A stretch of 20,752 nt of DNA from Hyphomicrobiales bacterium (GTDB taxonomy: Bacteria > Pseudomonadota > Alphaproteobacteria > Rhizobiales > Aestuariivirgaceae), in the NCBI GenBank assembly GCA_012032065.1, contig JAAURV010000017.1:1-20752 (forward strand), in the 5' to 3' direction. This document shows, one piece after another, positions 1 to 9,455 of this stretch; the first letter of the stretch is position 1, and each line of letters opens with the position of its first letter. A program made the translations under genes and the position numbers. The notes beneath the pieces were generated by a model, which saw nothing but the letters and a program-made list of their open reading frames with translations, made no database searches and was not told where the DNA came from.

Positions 1-1
1 G

Positions 2-694
2 GTGCTCGCCGCCAAAGACGGCAGGAAACCGCTCGTCGATCTGATCCTCGACAAGGCCGGCCAGAAGGGCACCGGCAAATGGTCGGTCATCGAAGCGCAG
101 GAACTGGGCGTCGCCGCGACGTCCATCGAGTCCGCGGTCGCCGCGCGCATTCTCTCCTCCATGAAGGATGACCGCATCAAGGCCGGGAAGAGCTACAAGA
201 TGAAGCTCCCGCGCCTGAAGGCAAAACGCGGCGCGGCCTTCGAAAGCCAGTTGGAGAACGCACTCTACGCCGCGAAAATCTGCGCCTATGCGCAAGGTTT
301 CGCGGTATTGGCAAGGGGATCGGAGGAGCGCGGCTGGAACTTGCCGCTTGCGGCCATCGCCAGCATCTGGCGCGCCGGTTGCATCATCCGCTCGCAGTTC
401 CTCGACCGCATCTCGCGCGCCTTCGCCAAAAGCGCCTCGCCGCCAAATCTTCTCATGACACAGGACTTCCGCGCCATGATGAAAGACAGCCACGTGGCGC
501 TGCGCAAGACGGTCGCGGACGCGGCGCTCGCGGGTTTGCCGGTCCCCGCTCTTGCCGCCGCGCTCACTTATTTCGACAGCTACCGCATCGCCCGCGGCAC
601 CGCCAATCTGATCCAGGCCCAGCGCGATTTCTTCGGCGCCCACACCTATGAACGCATCGATAGGAAAGGCGCCTTCCACGGCGGCTGGGACTGA
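2..694 (+). CDS. gnd: 6-phosphogluconate dehydrogenase, decarboxylating (C-terminal part, cut by window start)
   Basis: This is the C-terminal, all-helical domain of 6-phosphogluconate dehydrogenase. The enzyme oxidatively decarboxylates 6-phosphogluconate to ribulose 5-phosphate with reduction of NADP+ in the cytosolic pentose phosphate pathway. The visible 230 residues contain the family stretch GQKGTGKW near residue 21, the helix with IWRAGCIIRSQFL (about 122-134), and the terminal block ANLIQAQRDFFGAHTYER followed by a FH-W ending. The GTG at position 2 is only the first codon in frame. A complete protein is about 470 residues, so the N-terminal NADP-binding Rossmann domain lies to the left of the window. 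The frame is unbroken. It converges with the enoyl-CoA hydratase gene, leaving 7 bp between stop codons and no terminator. It is a central-metabolism gene and probably unrelated to the catabolic cluster beside it. Confidence 0.93.
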   Translation: MLAAKDGRKPLVDLILDKAGQKGTGKWSVIEAQELGVAATSIESAVAARILSSMKDDRIKAGKSYKMKLPRLKAKRGAAFESQLENALYAAKICAYAQGFAVLARGSEERGWNLPLAAIASIWRAGCIIRSQFLDRISRAFAKSASPPNLLMTQDFRAMMKDSHVALRKTVADAALAGLPVPALAAALTYFDSYRIARGTANLIQAQRDFFGAHTYERIDRKGAFHGGWD

Positions 695-701
695 TTCCGC
701 T

Positions 702-1472
702 TCACCGCCCCTTGAACTTCGGCGCCCGCTTTTCGATGAAGGCCTTCATGCCTTCGCTTTGATCTTCGGTGGCGAAGAGCGCGTGGAAAATCCGGCGCTC
801 GTAGCGGATGCCTTCGGCGAGCGGCGTTTCGAAGCTGGCGCGCATGGCGTCCTTCGCGGTGACCGCGGCGATCTTCCCCTGTGCGGCGATTGTTTCGGCC
901 ACCGCGATGGCTTCGTCGAGCAGTTTTTCAGGCGGCACCACGCGCGCGACAAGGCCGCAGCGCTCCGCTTCCTCCGCATCCATGTTGCGCCCGGTGAGGA
1001 TCATATCCGAAGCCTTGGCCTTGCCGACAGCGCGGATCAACCGCTGCGATCCGCCCATGCCGGGGATGACTCCCAGCTTGATCTCGGGCTGGCCGAACGT
1101 CGCGGTTGTGGCGGCGATGACGACATCGCACATCATCGCCAGTTCGCATCCGCCGCCCAACGCATATCCGGCAACGGCGGCGACAACGGGCGTGCGAAGC
1201 CGCGCAAATGCTTCCCAGCCGTTGAACGGGTCGCTCAGAAAAACATCAGTGTACTGAAGATCAACCATCTCCTTGATATCGGCGCCGGCGGCAAAAGCCT
1301 TGGCCGAGCCCGTCACGACGAAGCAGCCGACACCGGGATCGGCATCCAATGCGCCGAATTCCGTGGACAGCAACCGCATGATTTCGGAATTCAAGGCATT
1401 CAGTGCCTCGGGCCGGTTCAGCGTGGCGATCACCACACGGCCGCGGCGCTCGAACAATACTTGCGCGCTCAT
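702..1472 (-). CDS. enoyl-CoA hydratase (probable methacrylyl-CoA hydratase step)
   Basis: A full-length 256-residue crotonase-fold enoyl-CoA hydratase, which adds water across 2-enoyl-CoA thioesters. The oxyanion-hole segment AFAAGADIKEM (about 59-69) is present. Both catalytic glutamates of classical hydratases are visible, one in GGGCELAMMCD and one in FGQPEIKLGVIPG. The end is also typical (EGMKAFIEKRAPKF). It is the last gene of a four-gene operon with ACAD, 3-hydroxyisobutyryl-CoA hydrolase and mmsB. Context therefore suggests hydration of methacrylyl-CoA in valine breakdown, although family membership alone would equally allow a general short-chain hydratase. Its ATG overlaps the mmsB stop as ATGA and is preceded by GGGAGG seven bases upstream, which fixes the start. 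The frame is intact. Confidence 0.93.
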   Translation of the reverse strand: MSAQVLFERRGRVVIATLNRPEALNALNSEIMRLLSTEFGALDADPGVGCFVVTGSAKAFAAGADIKEMVDLQYTDVFLSDPFNGWEAFARLRTPVVAAVAGYALGGGCELAMMCDVVIAATTATFGQPEIKLGVIPGMGGSQRLIRAVGKAKASDMILTGRNMDAEEAERCGLVARVVPPEKLLDEAIAVAETIAAQGKIAAVTAKDAMRASFETPLAEGIRYERRIFHALFATEDQSEGMKAFIEKRAPKFKGR

Positions 1473-2367
1473 TGTTGTTCCTCCCGTCCCATCCTACGCA
1501 GGGCTTCGATCATTGCCGAAAAATCCCGCGTAGCTCCGCCCTCGTCGACAAAGCGCTCGTAGAGCCGCGTCGCATGCGCGCCAAGCGGCGTTGCCGTGCC
1601 CGCACCCGATGCCGCCTGTTGCGACAGCCGCAGATCTTTCAGCATCAAGGCCGCGGCAAACCCCGGCCGATACTGATTGTCGGCGGGAGATTTGGGACCC
1701 ACGCCTGGAACGGGACAGTAGCTGTTGATCGACCAGCATGAGCCCGACGACGCCGACACGACGTCGAACATCGCCTGCCGGTCGAGCCCCATGGCGTCGG
1801 CCAGATTGAACGCCTCGCACACCGCGATCATCGAAACGCCAAGGATCATGTTGTTGCAGATTTTCGCGGCCTGCCCCGAGCCGCGGCCCGCAGGCGACAA
1901 TGCCCTTGCCCATCTTCTCAAGAACGGGCCGCGCCCTCTCGATGTGCTCTGGCCCGCCGCCGCACATGAAGGTCAGCGTGGCCGCGCTTGCTCCAGCGAT
2001 GCCGCCCGAGACGGGGGCATCGACCGATCCCAGAGCATGGTCCTTGGCGTGTTCATGCATCCAGCGCGCGCTTTCGATATCGATGGTCGAGCATTCGACG
2101 ATCAGCGCGCCAGTCTCTGCATGGCGGCCGATCACCCCAACCACGTCGCGCACGATGGCGCCGTTGGGGAGCATGGTGATGACGATCTCTTTTCCCTTGA
2201 TCGTTTTCTCGAGCGTCTCCGCAACCGGAATGCCTGCCGCAGCCGCGGCGTCCCGCGCCTGCTTCGCCGCGTCGAATCCTGTCACGGCGAATCCCCGCCT
2301 TGACGAGGTTCGTTGCCATGGGCAGGCCCATGTTGCCGAGGCCGATGAAGGCGATCTTCTGGCTCAT
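1469..2367 (-). CDS. mmsB: 3-hydroxyisobutyrate dehydrogenase (two frame breaks)
   Basis: This enzyme oxidises 3-hydroxyisobutyrate to methylmalonate semialdehyde with NAD+, the step after the hydrolase in valine catabolism. The N-terminal Rossmann motif IGLGNMGLPMA, the substrate-binding VDAPVSGG and the catalytic-lysine segment GQAAKICNNMILG are all present but spread over three frames. Two extra bases explain this. One is an extra G in the minus-strand GGGG run (plus 2293-2296), after NLVKAG. The other lies in the GC-rich stretch at about 1881-1891, after the VACG segment. Removing one base at each gives 298 residues, the usual length. The ATG at 2367 is preceded by GGAGG with an 8-base spacer and is preferred over an in-frame ATG 15 bases earlier that lies upstream of that site. 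It overlaps both neighbours by ATGA. The breaks are probably sequence errors, but a real pseudogene cannot be excluded. Confidence 0.88.
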
Positions 2368-3397
2368 GCCGCGTTCCTCCACTCGCTGCCATCAAGCGGC
2401 GCAAGCACGGCGGCAACGCTATCCTGAGTCACATCTTCAATGCGTGCCGGTTGCCACTTCGGCTTGCGATCCTTGTCGATCACCGCCGCGCGGATGCCTT
2501 CGAAGAAATCGTGACCGTCGAGGCTGCGCCAGGCGAAGCGATACTCGGTGACCAAACACGACTCGATATCACGGGTTTGCCGCGCCCGCCGCAATGCCTC
2601 GAACGCCGCCGCCGCCGAGAATGGCGAAACGCGCCGCAGCGCTTCCAACGTTTGGCGCTCCCACTCGCCATCCGCTGACTCAAGCGACGCGGCAATGGCG
2701 CTCACCGATGATTTGCCGAAATGCAGGTCGATGGTTGGCCGCATGGCGGCGAGCTTGGATGAAGGCGAAGGCGCGACAAAGTTCGGAATGACGCCGATGC
2801 CGTCTTCCGTCAATGCCTCCGTGAGACCGCGCAGTTTCTCCGACGGCACATACGTATCCGCAAACCCGCATGGATCGCATCGCCGGGCGCCATGCGGGTA
2901 GCCGTGAGTCCCAGATAGAACCCGGTTTGCCCGGGCGCATCGGCGAGAAGCCGTGTCCCGCCCACATCCGGCATGAATCCGATCGAAGCCTCCGGCATTG
3001 TCACGGTCGAACGTTCCGTCACGATCCGGTGCGATCCATGCGCCGAGATGCCAACGCCGCCACCCATGACGATGCCGTCCATCAGCGCCACATAGGGCTT
3101 GGGGTAGTGATGGATGAGAGCATTGAGGCGGTACTCGTCGCGCCAGAACGCGCGGCCTCTCTCGGGATGGCCGCGGCCTTCGTGATAGAGCTTCTGAATG
3201 TCTCCGCCGGCGCAGAAGGCGCGCCCGCCGATCGCATCCACGACGGCAAGTTCCACGGCTGCATCGCCGGCCCAGCGAGCGAGCGCGCGTGTCATGGCCT
3301 TGACCATGTCATGAGTAAGCGCGTTCAGGACCTCTGGCCGGTTGAGGGTGATCCGCCCGGCACGGCCTTCGGCGCGAATGTCGATGCCGCCGCTCAT
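2364..3397 (-). CDS. 3-hydroxyisobutyryl-CoA hydrolase (one frame break)
   Basis: A crotonase-superfamily thioesterase that releases 3-hydroxyisobutyrate from its CoA ester in valine catabolism. The N-terminal part has NRPEVLNALTHDM, the oxyanion-hole segment FCAGGDIQKLY, the GGGVGISAHGSHR loop and TMPEASIGFMPDVGGT, which carries the glutamate and aspartate typical of HIBCH rather than hydratases. The frame then breaks after DAIHAG at the AAA run at plus 2862-2864, where one A (T on the coding strand) is missing. Restoring it gives AGFADTYVPSEKL and the HIBCH C-terminal domain, including the family feature SCLVTEYR. The corrected length is 344 residues, slightly short for the family. The ATG overlaps the ACAD stop and the TGA overlaps the mmsB start, both as ATGA, so the three genes look translationally coupled. 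Confidence 0.9.
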
Positions 3398-4541
3398 GTC
3401 TCGTGCTCTTCAAGCAGCGCGCGCGCCACGATCAGCCGCATCACTTCATTCGTGCCTTCGAGAATTTGATGCACGCGCAGATCGCGCACGATCTTTTCGA
3501 TGCCGAAGTCCTGCAGATAACCGTAGCCGCCATGAAGCTGCAGCGCCTCGTTGGCGGCGGCAAACGCGGCATCGGTGACGAAGCGCTTTGCCATGGCGCA
3601 GAATTTCGTCGCGTCGTGCTCTTTGTGCTCGAACTTCCACGCCGCCTGCCTCAGGAACACGCGCGCCGCTTGAAGCTGCGTCTCCATGTCGGCAAGGCGG
3701 AACTGCAAGGCCTGAAACTGATCGAGCCTTTGGCCGAATGCCTTGCGCTCGTGCATGTAGGCAATCGCCTTGTCGAGCGCGGCCTGCGCGGCGCCAAGCG
3801 AACATGCCGCGATGTTGAGCCTTCCGCCATCCAGCCCCGCCAGCGCATAGGAAAACCCGCGCCCTTCCTCGCCCAGCAAATTCGAAGCGGGAACGCGGCA
3901 ATTGTCGAACATGACTTGCGCGGTGGGTTGTGCGTTCCATCCCATCTTGCGCTCGTTGGCGCCGAAGCTCAGGCCCGGAGTTCCCTTCTCGACGAGAATG
4001 GCCGAGATGCCTTTTGGCCCCAGCCCCCCGGTTCGCGCCATCACGAGGTAGACATCGGACACGCTCCCGCCCGAGATGAAGGCCTTGCTGCCATTCAACA
4101 CATAGTGATTGCCGTCCACAGTAGCGCGCGTCGCCAGCGCCGCCGCGTCCGATCCCGATCCCGGCTCCGTCAGGCAATAGCTTGCGAGACTTTCGAGCGC
4201 GAGAAGCCTGGGCAGCCAGCGCGCGCGCAGTTCCTCGCCCGCATGAGCCGTAATCATGCCGGCACAGAGATTTTCGATGGAAACAAACGCGGCAATCGCC
4301 GGACAGCCGTAGGACAGCGCTTCGAACAAAAGCACCGAGTCGAGCCGCGTCAGCCCCGCGCCGCCATTCTCTTCGGGCACGCATACGCCGCCCATGCCAA
4401 GCTTGCGATTTCGCGGAGTGTCTCGCGCGGCAAAGCGGCGGTGCGGTCCCACTCCAGCGCGTGCGGCGCAAGATGCGCGATGGCGAAAGCCCGCACCGTG
4501 TCGAACATCTGCCGCTGTTCGCTGGTAAGGCCGAAATCCAT
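3394..4541 (-). CDS. acyl-CoA dehydrogenase, isobutyryl-CoA dehydrogenase type (one frame break)
   Basis: An FAD-dependent acyl-CoA dehydrogenase that forms a 2-enoyl-CoA and passes electrons to electron-transfer flavoprotein. The N-terminus MDFGLTSEQRQMFDTVRAF, the flavin segments CLTEPGSGSDAA and GSKAFISGG, and the C-terminal ALQLHGGYGYLQDF and HQILEGTNEVMRL are present. The glutamate in LEGTNE is the catalytic base in the standard acyl-CoA dehydrogenase position. The frame breaks after REIASL, where one G is missing from a GG pair (plus 4397-4398). Restoring it reads SLGMGGVCVPEENGG, and the full protein is 382 residues. As first gene of the operon with hydroxyisobutyryl-CoA hydrolase and mmsB, it most likely acts on isobutyryl-CoA. 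A short or branched-chain relative is possible. The start at 4541 is chosen from homology. AGGAGG lies 14 bases upstream, farther than usual. Confidence 0.87.
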
Positions 4542-4568
4542 CGCCTGTCCCGCTGCCTCCTGTTGCTG

Positions 4569-4586
4569 CAAGCCTAATCCAGCTTG
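4569..4586. promoter_or_regulatory. inverted repeat in the ACAD/thiolase divergent region
   Basis: CAAGC and GCTTG form perfect 5-bp arms separated by 8 bp, inside the 94-bp region between the divergently transcribed acyl-CoA dehydrogenase and thiolase genes. Its position suits an operator shared by both directions. The arms are short enough to occur by chance, and no regulator gene adjoins it. Confidence 0.25.
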
Positions 4587-4612
4587 GCCCGCTGCGTCCA
4601 TTGCGATATGTT
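4584..4612 (+). promoter_or_regulatory. candidate promoter of the thiolase gene
   Basis: TTGGCC at 4584-4589 and TATGTT at 4607-4612 are separated by 17 bp, each matching four of six sigma-70 consensus bases. The -35 box overlaps the right arm of the inverted repeat. Transcription would begin about 15-20 bp before the thiolase ATG. This is an inference from spacing and position only. Confidence 0.25.
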
Positions 4613-4635
4613 CGCGAGACAATGCAGGTGGGCAC

Positions 4636-5810
4636 ATGACTTCGATCGTCATCGCCGGAGCGCAGCGAACGGCCATCGGCAGTTTCCAGGGCCAGTTTGC
4701 CAGTCATTCCGCGCCGCAGCTCGGCGCGGCGGCGATTGCCGGTTCAATGCGCGCAAGCGCTCTTCCGCGCGATGCCGTCGACGAAGTGATCATGGGCTGC
4801 GTCTTGCCCGCGGGTGTGGGCCAGCGCCGGCGCGGCAGGCCATGTTGGGGGCAGGGCTTCCGCAAAGCGCGCGCGCCACCACCGTCAACAAAGTCTGCGG
4901 CTCGGGCATGAAGGCGGTGATGCTGGCCTACGATCAGATCCGGGCGGAGAGCGCATCGGTTGTCGTGGCGGGCGGCATGGAGTCGATGACCAACGCGCCT
5001 TACATTCTTCCGAAGGCGCGCGCGGGATTGCGTCTTGGCCATGCTCAAGTGATCGATCACATGTTTTATGACGGCTTGCAGAGCCCCTATGACGGCGAAC
5101 TGATGGGCGTCTTCGCCGAGCGCTGCGCCGAGCGCTTTCAGTTCACCCGCGCCGAACAGGATAGGTTCGCCGAACACTCGGTCTTGCGCGCCCAGGCGGC
5201 GGTGTCGGGCGGCGGATTCAAGTCCGAAATCGCGGCGGTTCCGCCTGCAAAGGAGGGGGGAGAACGTCTCGCCCAAGACGAGACGCCGGGAAAATGCGAT
5301 ATCTCGAAGCTTCCGAAATTGAAGCCCGCCTTCAAGAAGGATGGCACGGTCACGCCTGCGAACTCCTCGTCGATTTCGGACGGCGCTGCCTCGATGGCCG
5401 TGATGCGCGAAGCGGACGCCGGGAAACACGGTGTTGAGCCCATGGCGCGCATCGTGGGCCACGCGACATTCGCGCGCGAGCCCGAATGGTTCACCATCGC
5501 GCCCATCGGCGCAATTTCTCAACTGCTGGAGAAGACCGGATGGGCCAAGAACGATGTCGATCTCTACGAGATCAACGAGGCCTTCGCCGTCGTCGCCATG
5601 GCGGCGATGCGTGAGCTTGGATTGCCGCATGAGAAGGTGAATGTAAATGGCGGCGCCTGCGCATTAGGCCATCCGATTGGCGCAACGGGCGCCCGCATCA
5701 TCGTGACGCTGCTTCACGCGCTGAAGTCGCGCGGGCTCAAGAAGGGCATCGCAAGCCTCTGCCTCGGCGGCGGCGAGGCGACGGCAATCGCCGTCGAGAT
5801 GATCGCTTAA
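4636..5810 (+). CDS. atoB: acetyl-CoA acetyltransferase (thiolase; one frame break)
   Basis: This thiolase interconverts acetoacetyl-CoA plus CoA with two acetyl-CoA. The nucleophilic cysteine is in NKVCGSGMKA (Cys88 in the corrected protein). NEAFAVV, the histidine of GHPIGATGARI and the second active cysteine of LCLGGGEATA are all present. After PAGVGQ the frame breaks: one G is missing at plus 4824, and restoring it gives GQAPARQAMLGAGL. The corrected length is 391 residues, typical of the family. The ATG at 4636 has AGGTGG four bases upstream. It is transcribed away from the valine operon and converges on liuE, whose stop it overlaps. Acetoacetyl-CoA derived from leucine and tyrosine breakdown would be its natural substrate here. 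A biosynthetic role, for example in polyhydroxybutyrate formation, is equally compatible with the family. Confidence 0.9.
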
Positions 5811-6706
5811 CTCGAGGAAAGAAGCGCGCTCGCCACCTTCGATTGGTTTGTCTTTCCGATCAGATCGAGAATGGCCTGTCCCGCCTTGGCCACGGCCTTG
5901 ATGTCGATGCCAGTCGTTATGCAAAGCCCATTGAGCATGTAGACGGCATCTTCCGTCGCCACGTTTCCCGATGCGCCTTTCGCGTAGGGGCAGCCGCCAA
6001 GCCCGGCCACCGAAGAGTCGATCACAGTGACGCCCTCTTCAAGACAGGCATAGATGTTCGCAAGCGCCTGGCCATACGTGTCATGGAAGTGCACGGCGAT
6101 CGCGCCGAGCGGCAGTTCGCCGGCGACCAGGCGGACGAGATTGCGCGCGCGCTCCGGCGTTCCAACGCCTATCGTGTCGCCAAGGGAGACTTCGTAGCAG
6201 CCAAGCTCATGCAGTTGCCGGGCAACGCGGACGGCGGCTTCCGCGCCGATGCCGCCTTCGTAAGGGCAGCCCAACGCACAGGACACGTATCCGCGCAGCT
6301 TGACGCCGTGCTGTTTTGCTTTCCCGGCAACAGACGCGAAGCGGTTCATCGATTCCGCGATCGAGCAATTGATGTTCTTCCGCGAGAACGTCTCCGAAGC
6401 CGCCGCGAAGATCGCCACTTCCTTGGCGCCCGCGGCAAGAGCGTCGTCGAATCCTTTCTCGTTGGGAACCAGAACCGGAAACGATGCGTCGGTGCGGTGC
6501 TTGAACGCGCTCAAAACCTCTGCCGTCCCCTCCATTTGCGGAACCCATTTCGGCGAGACGAAGCTTCCCGCTTCGATGGTGCGGCATCCCGCCGCCAGCA
6601 GATCTCCGATCAGTCTTATGCGGGCGGAGACAGGAACGATCCGAGCCTCGTTCTGCAATCCGTCGCGCGGGCCAACTTCGACAATCCTTACGGCTTTCGG
6701 GATCAT
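5807..6706 (-). CDS. liuE: hydroxymethylglutaryl-CoA lyase
   Basis: HMG-CoA lyase cleaves 3-hydroxy-3-methylglutaryl-CoA to acetoacetate and acetyl-CoA, the last step of leucine catabolism. The protein is intact at 299 residues, a TIM barrel of the DRE-TIM class. Visible motifs are GPRDGLQNE near the N-terminus (catalytic Arg and metal-binding Asp), the metal-binding histidines of VHFHDTYG, and the signature VAGLGGCPYAKGASGN with the active-site cysteine. The ATG overlaps the liuD stop as ATGA, which supports this start over a much longer open frame upstream that is only liuD read in the wrong frame. Its TAA lies in the palindrome TTAA shared with the stop of the convergent thiolase gene, so there is no room for a terminator. 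Equivalent names are mvaB and hmgL. Confidence 0.95.
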   Translation of the reverse strand: MIPKAVRIVEVGPRDGLQNEARIVPVSARIRLIGDLLAAGCRTIEAGSFVSPKWVPQMEGTAEVLSAFKHRTDASFPVLVPNEKGFDDALAAGAKEVAIFAAASETFSRKNINCSIAESMNRFASVAGKAKQHGVKLRGYVSCALGCPYEGGIGAEAAVRVARQLHELGCYEVSLGDTIGVGTPERARNLVRLVAGELPLGAIAVHFHDTYGQALANIYACLEEGVTVIDSSVAGLGGCPYAKGASGNVATEDAVYMLNGLCITTGIDIKAVAKAGQAILDLIGKTNQSKVASALLSSS

Positions 6707-8672
6707 TGACTTTCGATGGCCTCGAACTCCGCAAGCACCGCGCCTTCCTGCACGAAATCTCCAACCGCGCAGCGAAGCGCAATGAGTTTCCCTCGCGACC
6801 GGGCCTTCAGCGCATGCTCCATTTTCATCGCCTCCAGGGTGAGCACGGGTTGACCACGCTCGAGGATGTCGCCGGCTTTCGCGTGAATGCCGATGATGTT
6901 TCCCGGCATCGGAGAAATCACATGCCCGCCAGCGCCGGTTCCACCCCGGCTCCGGCAAACGGATCGGCATAAGATAGCTTGAACCGGCCGTTCTCGGTTG
7001 CGATGGCGATGTCCGTTCCGTGAATGTTGGCGAAGGCCCGGGAAGCGATGCCGTCCAGCGAAATGCGGAACTGACAATCGTCTTCGGCGCCGAATGAAAA
7101 CTGCCGCGAGCCAAGCACGAGGCCCGTTCTCGCATAGTGGAGCATAGCCACGTGTTCGCCGCCATGGGTATCGCGCAGCACGATGCGCCGCTTGCGCTCG
7201 CCAACCATCATCCAGCCGGATCGATCGGACCAGGGAGACGGATCGGAACCTCCGTCACGCGCCAGAATTGCCGCGATTGCCGCCGCCAGTTCCAAAGGTC
7301 CGATCGATTGCCGCCCTGTCAATTGACTCAATTCGCGTTCGATGAAGCCGGTGTCGATCGCGTTGCCGCGCACCGAGTCATGCGCGACGAGCGTTTGCAG
7401 AAAGCCGGCGTTGGACGATACGCCGGCGACATGGAACTCGTTCAGCGCATCCTCCATCATCCTGAGGGCCACGCCGCGATCTTCGCCCCACACGATGAGT
7501 TTCGCGAGCATTGGATCGTAGTGCTGGGAAACCTCGTCGCCTTGACGGAATCCGGTGTCGATCCGCACTCCTCGCGCCGCTGCCGGCTGCCGCCAGACTT
7601 CGAGACGCCCGATCGACGGTAGAAAACCTTTCTCCGGGTCTTCGGCATAGATGCGGCATTCGATGGCGTGGCCGCTTCTCGAGATCTGATCCTGCTTGAG
7701 CGGCAGCGCCTCGCCCATGGCCACGCGCAACTGCCACTCGACGAGGTCGAGTCCGGTGATCATCTCCGTGACCGCGTGTTCGACTTGCAGCCTTGTGTTC
7801 ATCTCGATGAAATAGAAACCCGCCGCATCGGCGATGAACTCGATGGTGCGGCGCCGGCATAACCCACGGCTCTTGCGGCGGCGCGCGCGGCCGTCATCAT
7901 CGTCTCGCGCCGCGCCTCCGTAACGGCGGCGGATGGCGCCTCTTCGACCACTTTCTGATGGCGGCGCTGCAAGGTGCATTCGCGCTCGAAGAGCGAGACG
8001 ATATTGCCCCGGATGTCGCCGAAAACCTGCACTTCGATATGACGCGGGCGCTCAAGGTACTTCTCGATGAGAACACGATCGTCGCCAAAGGCCGATGAGG
8101 CTTCGCGCTTGGCGCTTTCAAGGGCCCGCGCCAGCTCGCTTTTGACTTGAACGATGCGCATGCCCTTGCCGCCGCCACCGGCGGAAGCCTTGATCAGCAC
8201 GGGATAGCCGATGGCGTCCGCCGCCTTCGAAAGCGTCTTCGCATCCTGCTTTTCGCCGTGGTAGCCCGGCACAAGCGGGACCCCGGACGCCGCCATCAGC
8301 GCTTTCGCTGCGGATTTCGAACCCATGGCGCGCATGGCTTCGGCGGGCGGACCCACAAAAACAAGTCCGGCCATCTCGCAGGCATCGGCGAAATCCGCGT
8401 TCTCGGAGAGGAAACCGTAGCCCGGATGGACGGCCTCCGCGCCGGAACTTGGCAGCGCCGATGATGCGTTCGATGGAGAGGTAGCTTTCGCGGGCAGGGG
8501 CGGAGCCGATGCGATGGGCCTCGTCGGCCATCCCGGCATGCAGGGCGTTTCTGTCGGCATCGGAATAGACGGCGACCGTTCCGATGCCCATTTGCCGCGC
8601 CGTACGCATGATCCGGCAGGCAATCTCGCCGCGGTTGGCGATCAGGAGTTTGCGGAAAGGTTTAGCCAGCAT
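6703..8672 (-). CDS. liuD: 3-methylcrotonyl-CoA carboxylase, biotin-containing alpha subunit (three frame breaks)
   Basis: The alpha subunit carries biotin carboxylase and the biotin carrier domain, and works with liuB to carboxylate 3-methylcrotonyl-CoA in leucine catabolism. In order: the N-terminal biotin carboxylase motif KLLIANRGEIACRI, HPGYGFLSENADFA, the ATP-grasp loop ASAGGGGKGMRIV, the EMNTRLQVEHAVTE segment, an intermediate domain, and the biotinyl-lysine motif EAMKMEH near the C-terminus. Three single-base breaks scatter these over different frames: an extra base at AA 8446-8447, a missing base at about 7849-7851, and a missing base in CCCC 6944-6947. Correction gives 656 residues, normal for the family. 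Propionyl- or geranyl-CoA carboxylase alpha subunits look similar, but its place between liuC and liuE argues for methylcrotonyl-CoA. The start overlaps the end of liuC by 11 bp and lacks a clear ribosome-binding site. Confidence 0.9.
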
Positions 8673-9453
8673 CGCCGCGCCATCTGGGCTTTCGCCGTTC
8701 GAGGAAGGCTGACAGTCCTTCCTTCGCCTCGGATTTCGATCTCATCTCCGCGATCGCCGCCGCCGTTTCCGCAATCAACGGCGCCTCAACCGGCCGATGC
8801 GCCAACTCTATCACAAGCGCCTTCGCCGCGGCCTTGGCATGTGGCGCGCCTTGCTTCAGGGATGCGAGGATGGCCTCGATACGCAGATTGATCTTCGATG
8901 CGGGCACCACCTCATGCACCAGACCCAGTTCATTGGCGCGCGAGGCATCGAACACTTCGGCGGTTTGGAAGTAGCGCCTGCAAGCGCGCGCGCCAATCGC
9001 CGCCATCACATAAGGGCCGATGACGGCGGGAATGATGCCGAGCTTCACTTCAGAGAGACAGAAGCGCGCGTCATCCGCGGCAATCGCGACATCGCAACAC
9101 GCGACAAGGCCCACGCCGCCGCCATAGACCGCGCCTTGCACCTTGGCGATGGTCGGCTTGGGCAATCGATCGAGCGCCGACATCAGCTTGGCAAGCGCTT
9201 CGGCATCGGCGAGATTCTCGTCGTAGCCGTAGGCGGCGGCGCGCCTCATCCATGCGATATCGGCGCCCGCGCAGAAATTCTTGCCCTCACCGGCGATGAC
9301 AACGGCCTCGACATCCGCATTGCCGGCCAATTCGGAGAGCGACGCCGTCAACTCTCTGATCGTGATGTCGTCGAACGCATTGTTCACCGCCGCCCGCGTC
9401 ATCGTCAGGATGGCGGCGCCGTCATTGACATCGATGCGGAAGCGTTCGCTCAT
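8662..9453 (-). CDS. liuC: methylglutaconyl-CoA hydratase
   Basis: A 263-residue crotonase-fold hydratase placed to convert 3-methylglutaconyl-CoA to HMG-CoA between the carboxylase and lyase steps of leucine catabolism. It has the oxyanion-hole segment FCAGADIAWMRR (about 60-71), VYGGGVGLVACCDVAIA, and LSEVKLGIIPAVIGPYV. The first glutamate of ordinary enoyl-CoA hydratases, in GGG-x-E-L, is replaced here by glycine, while the second (SEVKLG) is kept. This pattern is, to my knowledge, the one seen in LiuC-type proteins. The ATG at 9453 lies 2 bp after the liuB stop. The same frame stays open far upstream, but that part is liuB in the wrong frame. Its final codons overlap the liuD start. The frame is intact. 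Confidence 0.91.
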   Translation of the reverse strand: MSERFRIDVNDGAAILTMTRAAVNNAFDDITIRELTASLSELAGNADVEAVVIAGEGKNFCAGADIAWMRRAAAYGYDENLADAEALAKLMSALDRLPKPTIAKVQGAVYGGGVGLVACCDVAIAADDARFCLSEVKLGIIPAVIGPYVMAAIGARACRRYFQTAEVFDASRANELGLVHEVVPASKINLRIEAILASLKQGAPHAKAAAKALVIELAHRPVEAPLIAETAAAIAEMRSKSEAKEGLSAFLERRKPRWRGDAG

Positions 9454-9455
9454 GC

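Noticed and set aside
3403..4911. A 502-codon plus-strand open frame opposite the ACAD gene
   Set aside because: It is the antisense of a conserved enzyme, then runs into the real thiolase N-terminus. High GC makes such antisense frames common. No ribosome-binding site or known motif.
5807..7204. A longer, 465-codon version of liuE
   Set aside because: The extra N-terminal part is liuD in the wrong frame. The lyase motif block starts just after the ATG at 6706, which overlaps the liuD stop.
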